Positions 12,185 through 24,381 of a DNA stretch of 64,000 nucleotides are shown here, in pieces. Both the position numbers and the translations under genes were made by a program. The number at the start of each line of letters is the position of its first letter. The first letter of the stretch is position 1. The stretch is taken from positions 1,054,001 through 1,118,000 of the forward strand of contig JAINUG010000256.1 of assembly GCA_029706075.1 (NCBI GenBank), written 5' to 3'. Source of the DNA: Aldrovandia affinis. Lineage: Eukaryota > Chordata > Actinopteri > Notacanthiformes > Halosauridae. The notes beneath the pieces are model-generated. The model did not search any database. It saw only the letters and a list, made by a program, of their open reading frames with translations, and was not told where the DNA came from.

Positions 12185-14526
12185 CAGACCTGGGAATTTT
12201 ACGGCCCGCGGGCCGCATGCGGCCCTTTAGTTGACTCTGACCGGCCCGCGTAAGGTTCATAAGAAATTACAAAATAAACATATTTTCTTATTTTACCTCA
12301 TGCGTGGATTGAATGTGCATTTCTTTTATTTTTAAGTTGTGTTTTTTTACATCGCGCATAGGTACGTAAGGTACGTAAGTGATGCGTGTTACTGAATTGA
12401 CGTTGTTGCAAGCAGGTTACAGGTGCCAAGACGACTTTCACCCCCAAAATGTCGACAAAAAAAAGAAAGGTAGATGCTGAATGCAGGGTTTTCAAGAAGA
12501 CATGGACTGCTAAGTATTTATTTACTGAAGTCAGAGGTAAAGCGGTGTGTTTGGTTTGCGGAGACCAGAGTGCCGTGTTCAAGGATTACAATTTGAGTCG
12601 ACATTACGAGACAAAACACTCTGAGAAATTTAAAAACTTGAATGATGCTGAAATGGCGCGGATATCGGAAGATTTGGTAGCTAAGCTACAAAAGCAACAA
12701 GGGATTTTTACCAAGCTTCACACATCCAGGGATGCAGCAACCAGGACAGCTTTGTAATATCCCACAAAATCGCTAAAAACAGTAAGCCATTCACAGATGG
12801 AGAGTTTGTAAAAGAGTGCTTGGTGGACTCTGCAGCACTAATATGTCCTGAAAAAAAGAAGCATTTGAGCAAGTCCCGCTGTCCAGGCGGACCGTGACGA
12901 GAAGCATCGAGGACATTGCGGGAAATTTGGAGCTTCAGCTGCAACGTGAAGTGGCAAATTTTGACTTTTTCTCCTTGGCTTTGGACGAGAGCTGTGATGT
13001 CCGTGACACAGCCCAGTTACTTGTGTTTGTCCGTGGGATAATGGACTTCAAGATTACGGAGGAGCTGGCAGCAATGCGCTCAATGAAAGGGACAACGACG
13101 GGGAGCGATCTGTTCACGGAGGTAAATGCATGCATGGACACACTGGGACTGAAATGGGACAGACTGACAGGTGTCACAACGGACGGTTGTCCAAATCTAA
13201 CAGGGAAAAATGTCGGGTTGTTGAAACGTATGCAAGATAAAGTGACTGAAATCAACGCAGATCAGAAAGTGGTATTTTTGCATTGTATTTTACATCAGCA
13301 TGTGTTGTGCAAGCTTAAATTGACGATGTGATTGATGTTGTAACTAAAATAGTAAACTTCATCAGAGCACGAGCATTGAATCACAGGCAGTTTGTTGCAC
13401 TTTTAGAGGAGCACGAGACTGAACATAGTGACATCAGCTATCACACAGCTGTCCGATGGCTCAGCCTGGTCAAAGTGCTAAAAAGAGTCTGGGATCTGAA
13501 AGCAGAGATCCGAGAGTTTTGTGAGAAGAAAGGCAAAGACATCCCAGAGCTCTCAGATGAGAAGTGGATGGCAGATTTTGCATTTGCTGTTGATGTGACT
13601 GCACTGATGACTGCACTGAACACCAAACTGCAAGGCAAGGGCCTTTTCGTCCATGAAATGCACAACCTGGTGAAGGCTTTCATGACGAAGTTACAGTTTC
13701 TTTCAAGGCAACTGGAGAGCAACAATCTCACTCACATGCAAACACTGAAAGAAGTCACCCCATCAGATGATAATCTCCGCAGGTACTCATCTATGTTAGG
13801 AGCACTGCATGGTGAGTTTTCAAGGCGATTTGAAGATCTCAGAACAATGGAGAGTGAAATGCACTTGATTCCTCTCCATTTACCTGCAATGTGGATGATG
13901 CACCTAGTGATGTCCAGCTGGAACTCATTGACCTGCAGTCTGATGCAGTACTGGCAGAGCACTTCAAGTCATGACCACTGCTGAAATTCTACTCTTCTCT
14001 TAAGCAAGATAAGTTTCCAAACATGAGGAGACATGCTCAGAAGATGTTTGTTCTCTTTGGCTCTACCTACATATGTGAACAAACATTCTCAGTGATGAAG
14101 TTTAACAAGTCCAGGTACAGATCCTCTCTCACTGATGATCATCTGTCAGCTGTGCTTCGCATCTCCACCTCAGACATTCAACCTGACTTTGATGCACTTG
14201 TTAAAGACCAACAGAGACTAGATTTCACTAGAAAAAAGAACTGAAAAACACAGAATGAGTGATGAGTGTGAATGTGATTAAACTACAAATGTAGGCATCA
14301 TTATTTTCTAATATGATGTATCTTACTGAATGTGGCTGAAAATGGTCACTAATATAATGAATAAAAAACTGAACAAATGTTCACATTTTGTTAACCATTG
14401 TTTTGGGAAATTGTATTGAGTAAATGTCATTTTTTCTAAGACAACCTCTCTTTTTCATTGCTCAATTATAACATATACTCTTACCAGTCTTACCAACTTA
14501 TTAAAACAATGCTATTTACTGCTTTA
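12185..14526 (+). mobile_element. hAT (Charlie-like) transposon, 3' truncated
   Basis: The left end reads CAGACCTGGG followed by GGCCCGCGGGCC, the GC-rich terminus typical of Charlie-type hATs. It is preceded by GTCTAGAC (12177-12184), which matches the hAT target consensus nTCTAGAn. The right inverted repeat and second target copy are missing; the sequence runs into a Tc1 fragment at 14527. It contains a decayed transposase gene and a polyadenylation-like AATAAA near 14362. Confidence 0.75.
12449..14244 (+). pseudogene. hAT transposase, GTF2IRD2/ZBED5-like, frameshifted
   Basis: The N-terminus starts MSTKKRKVDAECR and holds a BED-type zinc finger: CLVCGDQSAVFK followed by H and H in LSRHYETKHSEKF (C2H2 spacing). 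Later frames carry the RNase H-like transposase region: FFSLALDESCDV, TTDGCPNLTGK, HCILHQHVLC and ISYHTAVRWLS. The C-terminal dimerisation block follows, CEQTFSVMKFNKSRYRSSLTDDHL. This order is that of the hAT proteins related to domesticated GTF2IRD2, EPM2AIP1 and ZBED5. Stops and frame changes occur near 12757, 12830-12890, 13330 and 13984, so no single product is possible. A nuclear localisation-like KKRK lies near the start. Sure of the family, not of the subfamily. Confidence 0.85.
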
Positions 14527-15255
14527 CAGTGGGTTCGGAAAGTATTCAGACCCCCTTAAATTTTTCACTCTTTGTCATATTGCAGCCATTTGCTAAAATC
14601 AATTAATTTCATTTTTTTCCTCATTCATGCACACACAGCACCCAATATTGTCAGAAAAACACAGACTTGTAGAAATTTTTGCAGATTTATTACAAAATCA
14701 ACACTGAAATATCACATGGCCATAAGTATTCAGTCCCTTTGCTGTGACACTTGTATATTTAACTCAGGTGCTGTCCAATTCTTCTGATCATCCTTGAGAT
14801 GGGCCTACACCTTCATTGGAGTCCAGCTGTGCTTAATTATATTGATTGGACTTGATTTGGAAAGGCACACACCTGTCTATGTAAGGTCCCACAGTTGACA
14901 GTGCATGTCAGAGTAAAAACCAAGCCATGAAGTCCTAGGAACTCTCCATAGACCTCCGAGATAGAATTGTGTTGAGGCATAGATCTGGGGAAGGGTATAA
15001 AAACATTGCTAAAGCATTGAAAGCACCCAGGAGAACAGTGGGCTCCATCATTGTGAAATGGAATACGTTTGAAACCACCACAACTCTTCTTAGAGCTGGC
15101 CGTCTGGCCAAACTAACTAACCGGGCAAGAAGGGACATGGTCAGGGAGGTGACCAAGAACCCAATGGCCACTCTAAGAGAGCTTCAGAGTTCCTCTGCAG
15201 CGATGGGAGAACCTGGTAGAAGGACAAACATCTCTGCAGCACTCCCATAGTCCCC
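14527..15255 (+). mobile_element. Tc1-like transposon, 3' truncated
   Basis: Begins CAGTGGGTTCGGAAAGTATT directly after TA (14525-14526), as Tc1-mariner elements do. This terminus is common in fish Tc1 families. The element breaks off within the transposase gene at about 15255, where the CR1-like LINE starts, so the right inverted repeat is absent. Confidence 0.85.
14927..15250 (+). pseudogene. Tc1 transposase, N-terminal DNA-binding part
   Basis: The frame starts ATG at about 14927, has a TAG stop a few codons later, then stays open through RHRSGEGYKNIAKALKAPRR and LLRAGRLAKLTNRARRDMV. These are the paired-type helix-turn-helix segments of Tc1 transposases. A full Tc1 transposase is about 340 residues; only about 100 remain and the catalytic DDE region is missing. 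Non-functional. Confidence 0.85.
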
Positions 15256-15257
15256 AA

Positions 15258-16046
15258 TTGTCAGGGTTCTTAGAACCAATTAGTACGTCCATTAGGGAGA
15301 AGGTGTGCACGCCTAGGCTGGGAGGAGGGAAGAATTTAGAGCAGGCAGGAAGTGACAGGTGGGTCACAGTTAGGAACAAAGGTAGGAAAGGGCTTGCATA
15401 CCACAAAGGGGTGGCATCTCCAGAGGTTGAGGTGTCCAACAGATTCCAGCCCTTGCAGGAATCTGTGGTCCATGACCCTGAGAGCGGGGGGATGCATGTG
15501 CCACAGGACACCCTGATGGCCACATCTCCCAGGAAAAGGGAGTTGCTGGTAGTGGGGGATTCAATAATCAGGGTGGACAGCATAGTCTGTTCCCGGGCCA
15601 AGGAGACTTGCGGTGTGTTGCCTGCCTGGTGCCCAGGTTGGGGATCTCCTTGAGCATGTGGACAGGCTCCTGGCCAAAGCAGAAGGGGATCCAGTGGTCA
15701 TGGTCCACGTAGGGACCAATGACATGGGTAAGGGCAGGTTGGACAGGTCCTGCAAGATAAATTTGAGGAACTAGCAGCGAAGATTAGGAGCAAAACCTCC
15801 ACGGTAGTCTTCTCGGGAATTCTACCAGTACCACGTGCAAGCAGAGGGAACCTGAAGTTTATCTATAGGTTTAACACGTGGCTACAATCCTTCTGTAGGA
15901 AAGAGGGGTATAGATTTATTGAGCACTGGGACTTCTTTTGGAACAGGGGTGACCTGTACAAGCGCGATGGGTTACACCTGAACCGGATGGGTACCTACGC
16001 TCTGGGTCAGCGTATGCTTAGGGTAGCGCAGGATTATTTAAACTAG
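15258..16046 (+). pseudogene. CR1 ORF1, SGNH/GDSL esterase-like
   Basis: The frame carries LLVVGDSII, the first SGNH block with the serine in GDS. In another frame come VVMVHVGTNDMGKG (the G-x-N-D block) and a later degenerate DGLHL-like end. Esterase-type ORF1 proteins occur in part of the CR1 group. At least three frame changes or stops (near 15653, 15775 and 15800-16046) break it. Its better copy is at 33868-34302. Confidence 0.7.
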
Positions 16047-16199
16047 AGACTCGGGGGGCAGGGAGGATAGAGGGTGAAATGGGTAGATGGAGTCTGTCAA
16101 GACTACATATAACAGTGAAAGCAATAATAAAGTCTTGATTAAACAAAATGTTAGCAAGTGTGGCTTGGGATGGAAGGGAGTGAGGGAGCGGGAGAGGAA

Positions 16200-18795
16200 T
16201 AGTAGAAACAGTAGTCTGAAATGTCTATGTTTTAATGCTAGAAGTATAAAAAATAAATAAAATAAATTTCTGGAAATAGAGGTTGATATCAATAGCAAAG
16301 GCTATGATATCATAGGGATTACAGAGACGTGGCTGGGAGAAGAGGACGGGGACGAATACAATATAGAAGGGTATAAACTTATTAGGAAGGATAGATCCAG
16401 TAAGAGAGGTGGGGGTGTGGCACTATATGTGAAAGATAATCTCAATGTACAGGAGTTTCCAGAAATTAGCCAACGCATGCCTAGCGAGGATATTTGGATA
16501 AAGCTCATAGGGGAACATGAGAAGGGATTAAATATAAGGGTGTGTTATCGACCACCAGCTTCAGACAGCAATATGAATATAATGCTTTTTGAAAATATAA
16601 AACAAGCTTGCAGAGGAGGTGAGACTATTATCATGGGTGACTTAAATTACCCTGGTATTAATTGGGAATTGAGACAGGACAAGGGAAATAGGGAGGAAGA
16701 AATTCTAGATGTTATTAATGATCTTTTTTTTTTTGGCACAGTATGTTAGACAGCCTACAAGAGGAAATTCAATTCTAGATCTGGTGCAAATTCTAGTGCA
16801 AATTTATTCCTACGGTGCGGAAAAGTAAGTTGAAAAAGCAGTCCCCACCGTGGATAAATAAAGATATGCAACAGAGTTTGAGGGAGAAGAAAAAACTGTT
16901 TAAGATATATAAAAACGACAGTACCGAGAGTAATAAGGCTGAATATTGTCGTGTGCGTGCTAAGGTCAAAAAATAACTAAGGGTAGCCAAAAGGATCTAC
17001 GAAAGGCAAATTGCAGAAAATGCTAAAAGTAACCCTAAGCGTTTCTTTCAATACTGTAGTAGGAAAAGAAAAGTCAAAGAGGAGATTAAGGGAATTAAAA
17101 ACAAAGACGGGGCACTGCTCTGTAAAAATAAGGATATTGCAGATGCTCTAAATGGCTGTTTTGTAGAGAGTTTTACCAGAGAAGAGGCTGCTAATAGGCC
17201 GGAAGGCATATTCATTACTCAGAATGTCTTAGCGGATACAGAGATAGGGGATATGGAAGTATTGGATAAATTACATAAATTAAAGATTAATAAGGCAGCC
17301 GGCCCGGATGGCATATACCCCAGGGTACTAAAGGAGTTAAGCGAGATCATTTTTAAACCAAGTATTTTTAGACTGTCTTTAAAGACTGGTGAATTACGAC
17401 TGGAAACAGGGTATTGTGGTACCAATATATAAGAAAGGGGACCGTACTGATCCAGGAAACTATAGGCCTATTAGTTTAACTTGCATCATATGCAAAATAT
17501 TAGAATCTATTATTAAAGATAAACTAGAAGTATTTCTAGAAAATTACAACATCCTAAGGGATAGCCAGCATGGTTTTTGCAAGGGTAGGTCATGTCTGAC
17601 AAATCTGCTGACATTTTTTGAGGAAGCAACCAAGTGTCTGGATGAGAGAAAGGCGTATGATATTATATACTTAGATTTCCAAAAAGCATTTGATAAGGTG
17701 CCCCATGACAAACTCATTATCAAAATGAGAGCAGTAGGAATTACAGGTGGCATTTTAGAGTGGGTTCGGAACTGGTTACAGGATAGAACACAAAGGGTAG
17801 TAATAGGCGGGATCTTATCCGAGGAGGGTATAGTGGAAAGTGGAGTCCCGCAGGGATCGGTGCTGGGACCACTGCTCTTTATCATTTCATAAATGACATT
17901 GATATGGACATTGAAAGTACATTAGTTAAATTTGCAGATTATACAAAACTGGGAGGCTTAGCAAATAGTCAGGAATCTACTAAAGTAATCCAAGACGATC
18001 TGAATAGAATCCAGAAATGGGCAGAAACCTGGCAATTGAAATTTAATACAACTAAATGTAAAGTTCTACGTGTGGGGAATAAAAACATAGGACAGGATTA
18101 TTTTATGGGAGGTAGAAAACTAGAATGTGCACACGTAGAAAAAGACCTAGGAGTACTAGTTGATCAAAGCTTGTCAGGGTCTGGTCAAATGCGGTAGCAG
18201 TTAAAAAAGCCAACAGGATGCTGGGATACATAGCCAAGAGTATTGAGTACAAATCGAAGGAGATCATACGCACCCTATACAATGCCCTTGTTAGGCCACA
18301 CTTGGAATATTGTGTGCAGTTCTGGGGACCACACTACAAAAAAGATATGGATGCGCTGGGGAAAGGTCCAAAGACGGGCAACCAGACTGATTCCAGGCAT
18401 AAAAGACAAGTGTTATGAGGAAAGGCTAGAGATGCTTGGACTGTTCAAGCTTAGTAAAAGGAGACTTAGGGGAGATTTGATTGAGGCTTTTAAATTTATT
18501 AAAGGAATTAATAAAGTGAATTACAGGAAATTATTCAAGTTGAGTTCGGTTAGCAGAACGAGGGGGCATAAATGGAAACTGACAAAGGGTAAATTTCACA
18601 CGGACACTAGGAAATATTTTTTCACACAGAGAGTGATCAATGCGTGGAATAGCTTGCCTGGACATGTAGTGGAGGCTGAGACACTAGGGGTATTCAAGGC
18701 CAGGCTCGATCCAGTGTTAGACACTCTAGCCTTTGGGAAAACTAAGCATTGTGAGCAGATTAGTGGTAGGAATGGACGAGCAGTGTTGGGCTGAA
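16200..18795 (+). pseudogene. CR1 ORF2: AP endonuclease and reverse transcriptase, multiply broken
   Basis: Endonuclease motifs are visible: CFNARSI, ITETWLG, CYRPPASDS and MGDLNYPGINW; the SDH block is lost in the internal deletion. RT motifs follow: NYRPISLTC, YLDFQKAFDKVPHD and [14 protein letters not shown]. The catalytic F-A-D-D box reads FADYTKLGG, so one active-site aspartate is replaced by tyrosine (17934-17960). The C-terminal CR1 block (RRLRGDLIEAFKFIKGI, RVINAWNSLPG) ends with a stop near 18794. Frame changes occur near 16250, 16745, 16975, 17390, 17885, 18195 and 18400. Confidence 0.85.
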
Positions 18796-18843
18796 TGGCC
18801 TGTTCTCATCTTCCCCTTATGTTATGTTATGTTATGTTATATC

Positions 18844-20290
18844 CTCTCTGCTCTTCTCCCTTATCTATACCCTGAAAGAACTTGAGCATCCTCATCAGTT
18901 TCCTCCTTCATTATTTAACCCTGCAGTTCTTAATATTGGCCTTACGTTATTACTAACCTATAACACCAGTAAACCATTAAATAAGTTTGTATACAACATA
19001 CCAAATATGAGTTATAATACTTTAACCACCCTAATAGTAATGCTGGAATAAAACCAACTTTTCCTCAATTTCTTTCAAGGAGTTAGCATTGAGCACTTTG
19101 TCTTTGGTACTACAGTAGCAAGAACATACTTCTGCATCTTTGGTATATTCAGTATTGAGAGAAGCAAAGAAACTTGTATTATAGGATGAAATCTCCTGCA
19201 GGAGAATGTAATAATGTAATAGCAGTCAGCTAGACATTGTGCTCTATGTGCTCTCATTGCACATTGTGATCATATGGACACAGGAGATAAGCGGTCAATG
19301 CTGGATTACGAAACTGCCTTCAGGCAATAAATCAAAATAGTCCAGTGCGGTTTCTTTTCAAGATTACATCTATCATCAGTATATATTTTTCTCTGACATT
19401 TTAGTATGTTACTGGCAATGTTTAATGAATGTTGCTATATATCATGAATTATGTTCTCAGTGTCATTGGGCAGAACATATCTGATAACATGAAAAGCATT
19501 ACAAAATAATTCAATAGACACTAGAAAATAAATAATCACAGTTTTTTGGTAATATAATGAAAAAAGCCAACAGACCAAGGTTTGATAATAACGATAATTC
19601 CAGTCTCAGAGGCATAAAATGGTTAATCCAAAAGCCAATATTGACATTTTATACAGAAATTACAGAACAAATGTTTTCCTGTAGGCACTCAATCAGCACT
19701 GTAACATGACTAATTGTACAATTAGTGACTAATTGTGACCATTATAAAAGTAATGAGGTGAAATATAAAAGATAAAACATTGATGGAACGTCAAATACGA
19801 AAAGCATGTAACAGTATTTGCCTGGTACACTGCACACAGATAGATTACGTTTATTTTGTACAATTTAGTTTATCAAAAAAGCTAAGGTCTGAGATTAATA
19901 CTGAGGGAGGGGAGGGGGAGCATCTGTCCGCAGGGGAAAAGACAGCCTCAAAGAGCACATGGATGTCATTCAAGATTTGACAGGTTTATTCTTAAACTCA
20001 ACTATTCCATTAGAGAAAGTGGATAATCCCAAATTATGTGCATTTTTTAACGAGCACGACAGTTGTGGATGGCATCAAAAACTGCGATTTTAAACAATGT
20101 GAGTGCAATTGTGTCCAACAATGCTAATTATTTGATAAAAGTATGGTGGCCCTCAGCTGCAAAAGCAAAAATAAATCAGAAAACACAATAAGATTTGGAG
20201 ACTGCATGTGATTGTGTTTTCCGACTTGTTTTTGTGCTTTTATAACTCTCCTTTCAGAAAACCAATAGGCCATAATAATTAGCAATATAC
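18844..20290. other. No recognised feature
   Basis: AT-rich sequence between the CR1 tail and the Gmr1-like LTR. No exon, inverted-repeat element or array recognised. Confidence 0.45.
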
Positions 20291-20796
20291 TGTTATGTTC
20301 CCAACATAAAATCGTCGCTCAAGAGGGAACTAACATAGAAAAGCCAAACTCAACCAAACGAACTTCAACAAAAAAAGGGTTCTGAAAAAGGCAGTGCCGT
20401 TTTGACATTACCCACTAGAAAGCTTTACAGTTTAGAACAGAAATAAACTTTGCTAAGGTAAAAGACAGAGTAAAGAAACCATAGATCAAAGAGAGATTTG
20501 AGTGTTCAAACACGATCTTTCCGTCTAAGGATGTCTGCTAGTTAGACTTCTCACACTTCTTACTTCAACAGGCATTCTCCGAACACTGTTACGAAGCACT
20601 TACGTACTGGCTAGGCCAGCCCCCCACAGGTGCATCGCATCCTCGTTAACGACGCTCCACTACTGACTGGAGAGAGCAGTGACCAATCAGCATCCTGATA
20701 TGGCTCTCTCATTCAGACAGCAAGGAAAAAAATAAACAGTTCATAAGGATGGCAGGATGTCATGCTATCGGGGAAAACTCCCAGGACCTCATAACA
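20291..20796 (-). repeat. 3' LTR of the Gmr1-like element
   Basis: A 506-bp segment with ends TGTTATG and CATAACA, giving the usual TG...CA and a 7-bp inverted repeat. The polypurine tract lies immediately upstream on the minus strand. Confidence 0.8.
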
Positions 20797-20810
20797 CCTC
20801 CCCCCTAAAG
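20797..20810 (-). promoter_or_regulatory. Polypurine tract
   Basis: On the minus strand the sequence TTAGGGGGGAGG directly precedes the LTR's TGTTATG. This is the plus-strand DNA primer position of LTR retrotransposons and fixes the LTR edge. Confidence 0.8.
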
Positions 20811-21072
20811 ACAACAAATATGCCCGCATGTTGTTGAATTAAAGGTCTCTCTTTTAACACAAACTCAACACAAAATAAGACTCCCATAAAATGTATAACT
20901 GAAATAAGTCGCCCATGGCGACCGCACCGCACTCTCCACTATTACTATCCACTATATTTTTTTAATTACTTTTTTTATTGATAAACAAAAACATCCAGCG
21001 ATGTAAACGGGAGGAACCATAATTTGTTTTCGTCATCTCCCACGAAATCTCTTATATATATATAATAAGGCA

Positions 21073-21200
21073 GGCAGTGTGGTATAATGGTTAGTGTACT
21101 GGGCTTGTAATGTTAAGGTTGCAGGTAAAAAAAAAAAAAGCTAAACTGTAAGTCGCTCTGGATAAGAGCGTCTGCTAAATGCCTGTAATGTAATGTAATA
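21073..21200 (+). repeat. Short tRNA-derived SINE with LINE-type tail
   Basis: A tRNA-like head (GTGTGGTATAATGGTTAG) is followed by an A run. Then comes the conserved fish tail CTCTGGATAAGAGCGTCTGC followed by TAAATGCC and (TGTAA)n. The B box is degraded. The same tail, reversed, is the 3' end of the L2 LINE at 39893, so an L2-type LINE probably mobilised it. Confidence 0.85.
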
Positions 21201-21451
21201 TATATTTTTTTATTGTTTTAGATTTCAATTTTTTATTTTTTATTTTTATTTTTTCTAACTAAAGGAGGTATATACAAAATAACCTCTGCATGAATAACGC
21301 AAAAACACAAACAAACCCAGGACCCCTCACAACGATCCTAGGCAGATAAACACATACAACGCCATCCAGCTCACACCAGGATGACACACCAGGGCAACGC
21401 ATCAGGTCCTGCTCACAGCAGTGTACCAAACCTGACTTGAATTATTATGCT

Positions 21452-22694
21452 CTACAGAGCATCCGCCACTATATTGTCCCTCCCTCTGAAATGTCGAATC
21501 TCAAGGTTAAAAGCCTGTAACAAGAGGCTCCACCTCATCAACCGTTGATTTGCGTTCCGCATGCGGTGTAAAAACACAAGCGGGTTGTGGTCTCTATATA
21601 CCACAACTGGGGCGGAGGAGGATCCAACGTATATCTCAAAATGCTGCAACGCAAGGATCATGGCGAGGGCCTCCTCCTCGATAGTTGAGTAATTTCTCTG
21701 ATGGGTGTTGAACTTCTTTGAAAAATAATAAAGAGAATGATCAACCCCATCAGAGGATTCTTGAAGAAGGACGGCACTTGCACCATAGTCACTTGCGTCA
21801 ACAGCAATTCGGAACGCGAAGGACGCGAGAAATCAGGGGCAGACAAAACAGGCGCGTGTGAGAGGTGTTTTGATCTGGCTAAACGCTGCCTGACACTCCT
21901 CAGTCCAAACAAAATCGACCTTAGGGCTGAGGAGGTCTGTTAAGGGAGCAGCGATGGAAGAGAAGTTCCTGCAAAAACCCCTATAATACCCCACCATGCC
22001 GAGGAAGCGTCTCAATTCCTTTCGGCTGTCTGGAACGGGATATTGAGTGATTGCCTCCACAGGACGCACCTGTCCCCCCTTACAACTTTGCCAAGATAGG
22101 TTACCGTGGCTTTTCCGAACTCACACTTGGCGGCAGTTAACCTATCAAAAAGTGCAGAGAGTTACCTTACATGTTCTGGCCACGTAGCACTGTACACCAC
22201 AATATCATCCAACTAAGCCTCGCAATTGGACAGACCTGCTAAGACACGGTTTACAAGCCTCTGAAAAGTGGCGGGAGCATTTTGTAATCCAAATGGCATG
22301 ACTGAATACTGCAGAAAAGCGTCAGGAGTAACAAATGCAGAGATCTCTCTGGCTCGGGTGGACAACGGGACCTACCAGTATCCGCGTAATAGATCAATGG
22401 TACTAACGAAGGTAGCAGCCCCCACTCGATCAATGCAGTCTTCCATCCGAGGCAGAGGATAACTGTCAGGTTTTGTTACTGAATTTAGTCTACGGTAATC
22501 AGTACAGAAACGAAAAGTACCATCCGGTTTACCAACCAATAAACAGGGTGAACTTCAGACTTGAACTGTGCTCAGTGATGTTATGGTTCAACATGTACTT
22601 AACCTCAGCTCGTAAAGTTTACGTTTAGCTGGGTTTACGCGATATGCATGTTGTTTAATTGGCGCAGCATCACCAACATCAACGTCGTGCTCAA
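21452..22694 (-). pseudogene. Gmr1-like reverse transcriptase and RNase H
   Basis: In minus-strand order: EHDVDVGDAAPIKQHAYRVN linker, the KPDGTFRFCTDYR RT block, PLPRMEDCIDRVG, the active-site box at about 22215, TYLGKVV, RRFLGMVGYYRGFCRNFSS and the RNase H segment ending RHFRGRDNIVADAL. The active-site tyrosine codon of YLDD is TAG (22213-22215), so translation stops exactly at the catalytic box. Further frame changes lie near 22069, 21912 and 21660. The IEHDVDVG linker normally follows integrase in Gmr1-like proteins, which ties this part to the segment beyond the piggyBac insertion. Non-functional. Confidence 0.85.
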
Positions 22695-22698
22695 TTAA

Positions 22699-24377
22699 CC
22701 CTCTGAAGCTTTGAGATGGTTTCTAATTTTGGCATGGTCTGATATTTATCTAAATTTCATCAATTTAACACACACTTACTCCAAAGTGTTTGATATTTTT
22801 ATTTGAAGGACAATCACAGCTACATTTGTATGCCATCAATAGTTTGGTCAGTATCATATGCAGCTTGTAAATAGATCTACAAACACACAAGTTAAAAATA
22901 GTAAATTTTTCTGCTGTCACAAAAGTTGTGAAAGCACACACTAAACTATAGTGACGAATTGTTTTGCCAATGTGCGTTTGTTCATCAAGGTCTTGGTTAT
23001 GTAAGGGTGTGAAAACAGTTTAGCACATCTGAGATCTAAATAGCTAAAAAACCTGTTTTTATCAGAACTGGTCACATTTATTTCAGGCTGTGGGAGGGCT
23101 AAATGCTAAATACCTGAATTTTCATTATTCATTGTCCACACCTCTAAGATCTGTCAGATGGGCCATCTCTCTCAAAGGCCATCAGAGTAAGCAAGTCAGT
23201 GAGCCATGCAGAAGAATATATGCTTTTTTCATTTTGGAAGATTTATTGAAAACAGCACACAAACTACTATACAGTATATACAGGGAATGCCACATATTAC
23301 AAGTCATACAGCCTAACAATAATGCACATAATATCCTCCTGAGACCCAAGGAAAAAAGTCTCTTCCAATTAAACTTTTTTGTGATTTCATGCCTCTTTAG
23401 AGTTAAAACAACAACTCACAATTTAGATTTTTAAATGGCTAAGCAATATTTGAGTTACCATTTCTCCTTTCACGACAAGCGCTTTTTGTGGCAGCAGCCA
23501 TTTTGGCTCTTATTTTATTATCCACAAACGTAGGCAAAACAATGTATGTGGCGACACGCAAATAACTCACAAAACAAACCAAAATGATAAATGAACGGGA
23601 ACAAACAAAGCTAGCTAAACAGCAAATCCAAAACGTAATCCCAAACACGGATTTAACTAAACAGAAGCACTCTTATAATAAACAAAAACAAGAATCGATT
23701 TTACAAGGACGTGAGATCATGAAACCGATCATGCTACATACGATTTTTATAACATTTTAGGCTGTTTGAAAAGTATTCTTCCATAGATCTTGTGTGCGCC
23801 TATTGAAATTTGTTACGTTGCAACACGCGGAATATGTAGTCACAAGACGCGGAATTCATATATTGAATATATACACTGCGAGTATTTGATAACATGGCAA
23901 ATCAAATATAGTTACTTACTTGGATGGTCAGTTGTTGTCCTCAAATATAGCTTTCCATCAATGCTCTCAAACACTGCAGCGCAGAAAATCTTTCCATCTT
24001 GAATAAAATTGTATGTCTGTATAAAATCTTGCTTCAAATTGTCGACAGTTTGTGTTGTTTACGCCGGCGTTTTCACACATGGCCCCACGCCCCTCCCCAC
24101 ACACCTCCCGAAACTAGCACCTAGTTACCATGTCAATAGAAGGGGGACGCACTAACAGGTAAAAAAAGAGAGTAAAAGGCAAGGTTTACTTTTGGTCTAA
24201 TTAACCTAATTTAAAAAATCCCATTTGATTTGTCAGTGCTCAAATCGGAAAGTCGCGATTCTAAGGTTTCTGTCAATGTTTTTGTCGCGTGTGTATGATA
24301 AAATATCGCGAAGTTAGAAATAGTAATATACTTTTATTGCTGCTGGGAGCGGCGCCGCTCCCGTCGTCCTCAGGGGG
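22699..24377 (-). mobile_element. Non-autonomous piggyBac element, complete, TTAA-flanked
   Basis: TTAA lies on both sides (22695-22698 and 24378-24381). The ends are CCCTCTGAAGCT at left and, reversed, CCCCCTGAGGACGACGGG at right, followed by the 18-bp palindrome GGGAGCGGCGCCGCTCCC. Near 23999, on the minus strand, the first coding exon of the transposase survives as ATGGAAAGATTTTCTGCG; the catalytic part is deleted. It is inserted in the linker between Gmr1-like integrase and RT, and was inserted after that element. The same family recurs at 25120, 37715, 38654 and 55775. Confidence 0.85.
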
Positions 24378-24381
24378 TTAA

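Larger units (their letters stand above)
15256..18843 (+). mobile_element. CR1-like LINE, 5' truncated, decayed
   Basis: Contains an ORF1 with SGNH-esterase motifs, then an AP endonuclease and a reverse transcriptase, ending GAATGGCCTGTTCTCATC and a short (TTATG)n tail at 18815-18843. The same family is present on the other strand at 30507-34302, where it is better preserved. Against that copy, about 100 codons covering the last part of the endonuclease are deleted near 16785-16800. The left end joins the broken Tc1 element. Confidence 0.85.

Noticed and set aside
12298..12582. Minus-strand open frame opposite the hAT BED exon
   Set aside because: Antisense to a clear BED zinc-finger frame and without any motif.
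21073..21125. Possible tRNA gene
   Set aside because: An A-box-like head is present but the B box and cloverleaf are degraded and a LINE-type tail follows; it is a SINE.
23439..23648. Small frame (also at 39097-39306) with an MAAATRSACRERR-like end, considered a gene
   Set aside because: Repeated inside copies of the piggyBac family; no sign of an independent gene.
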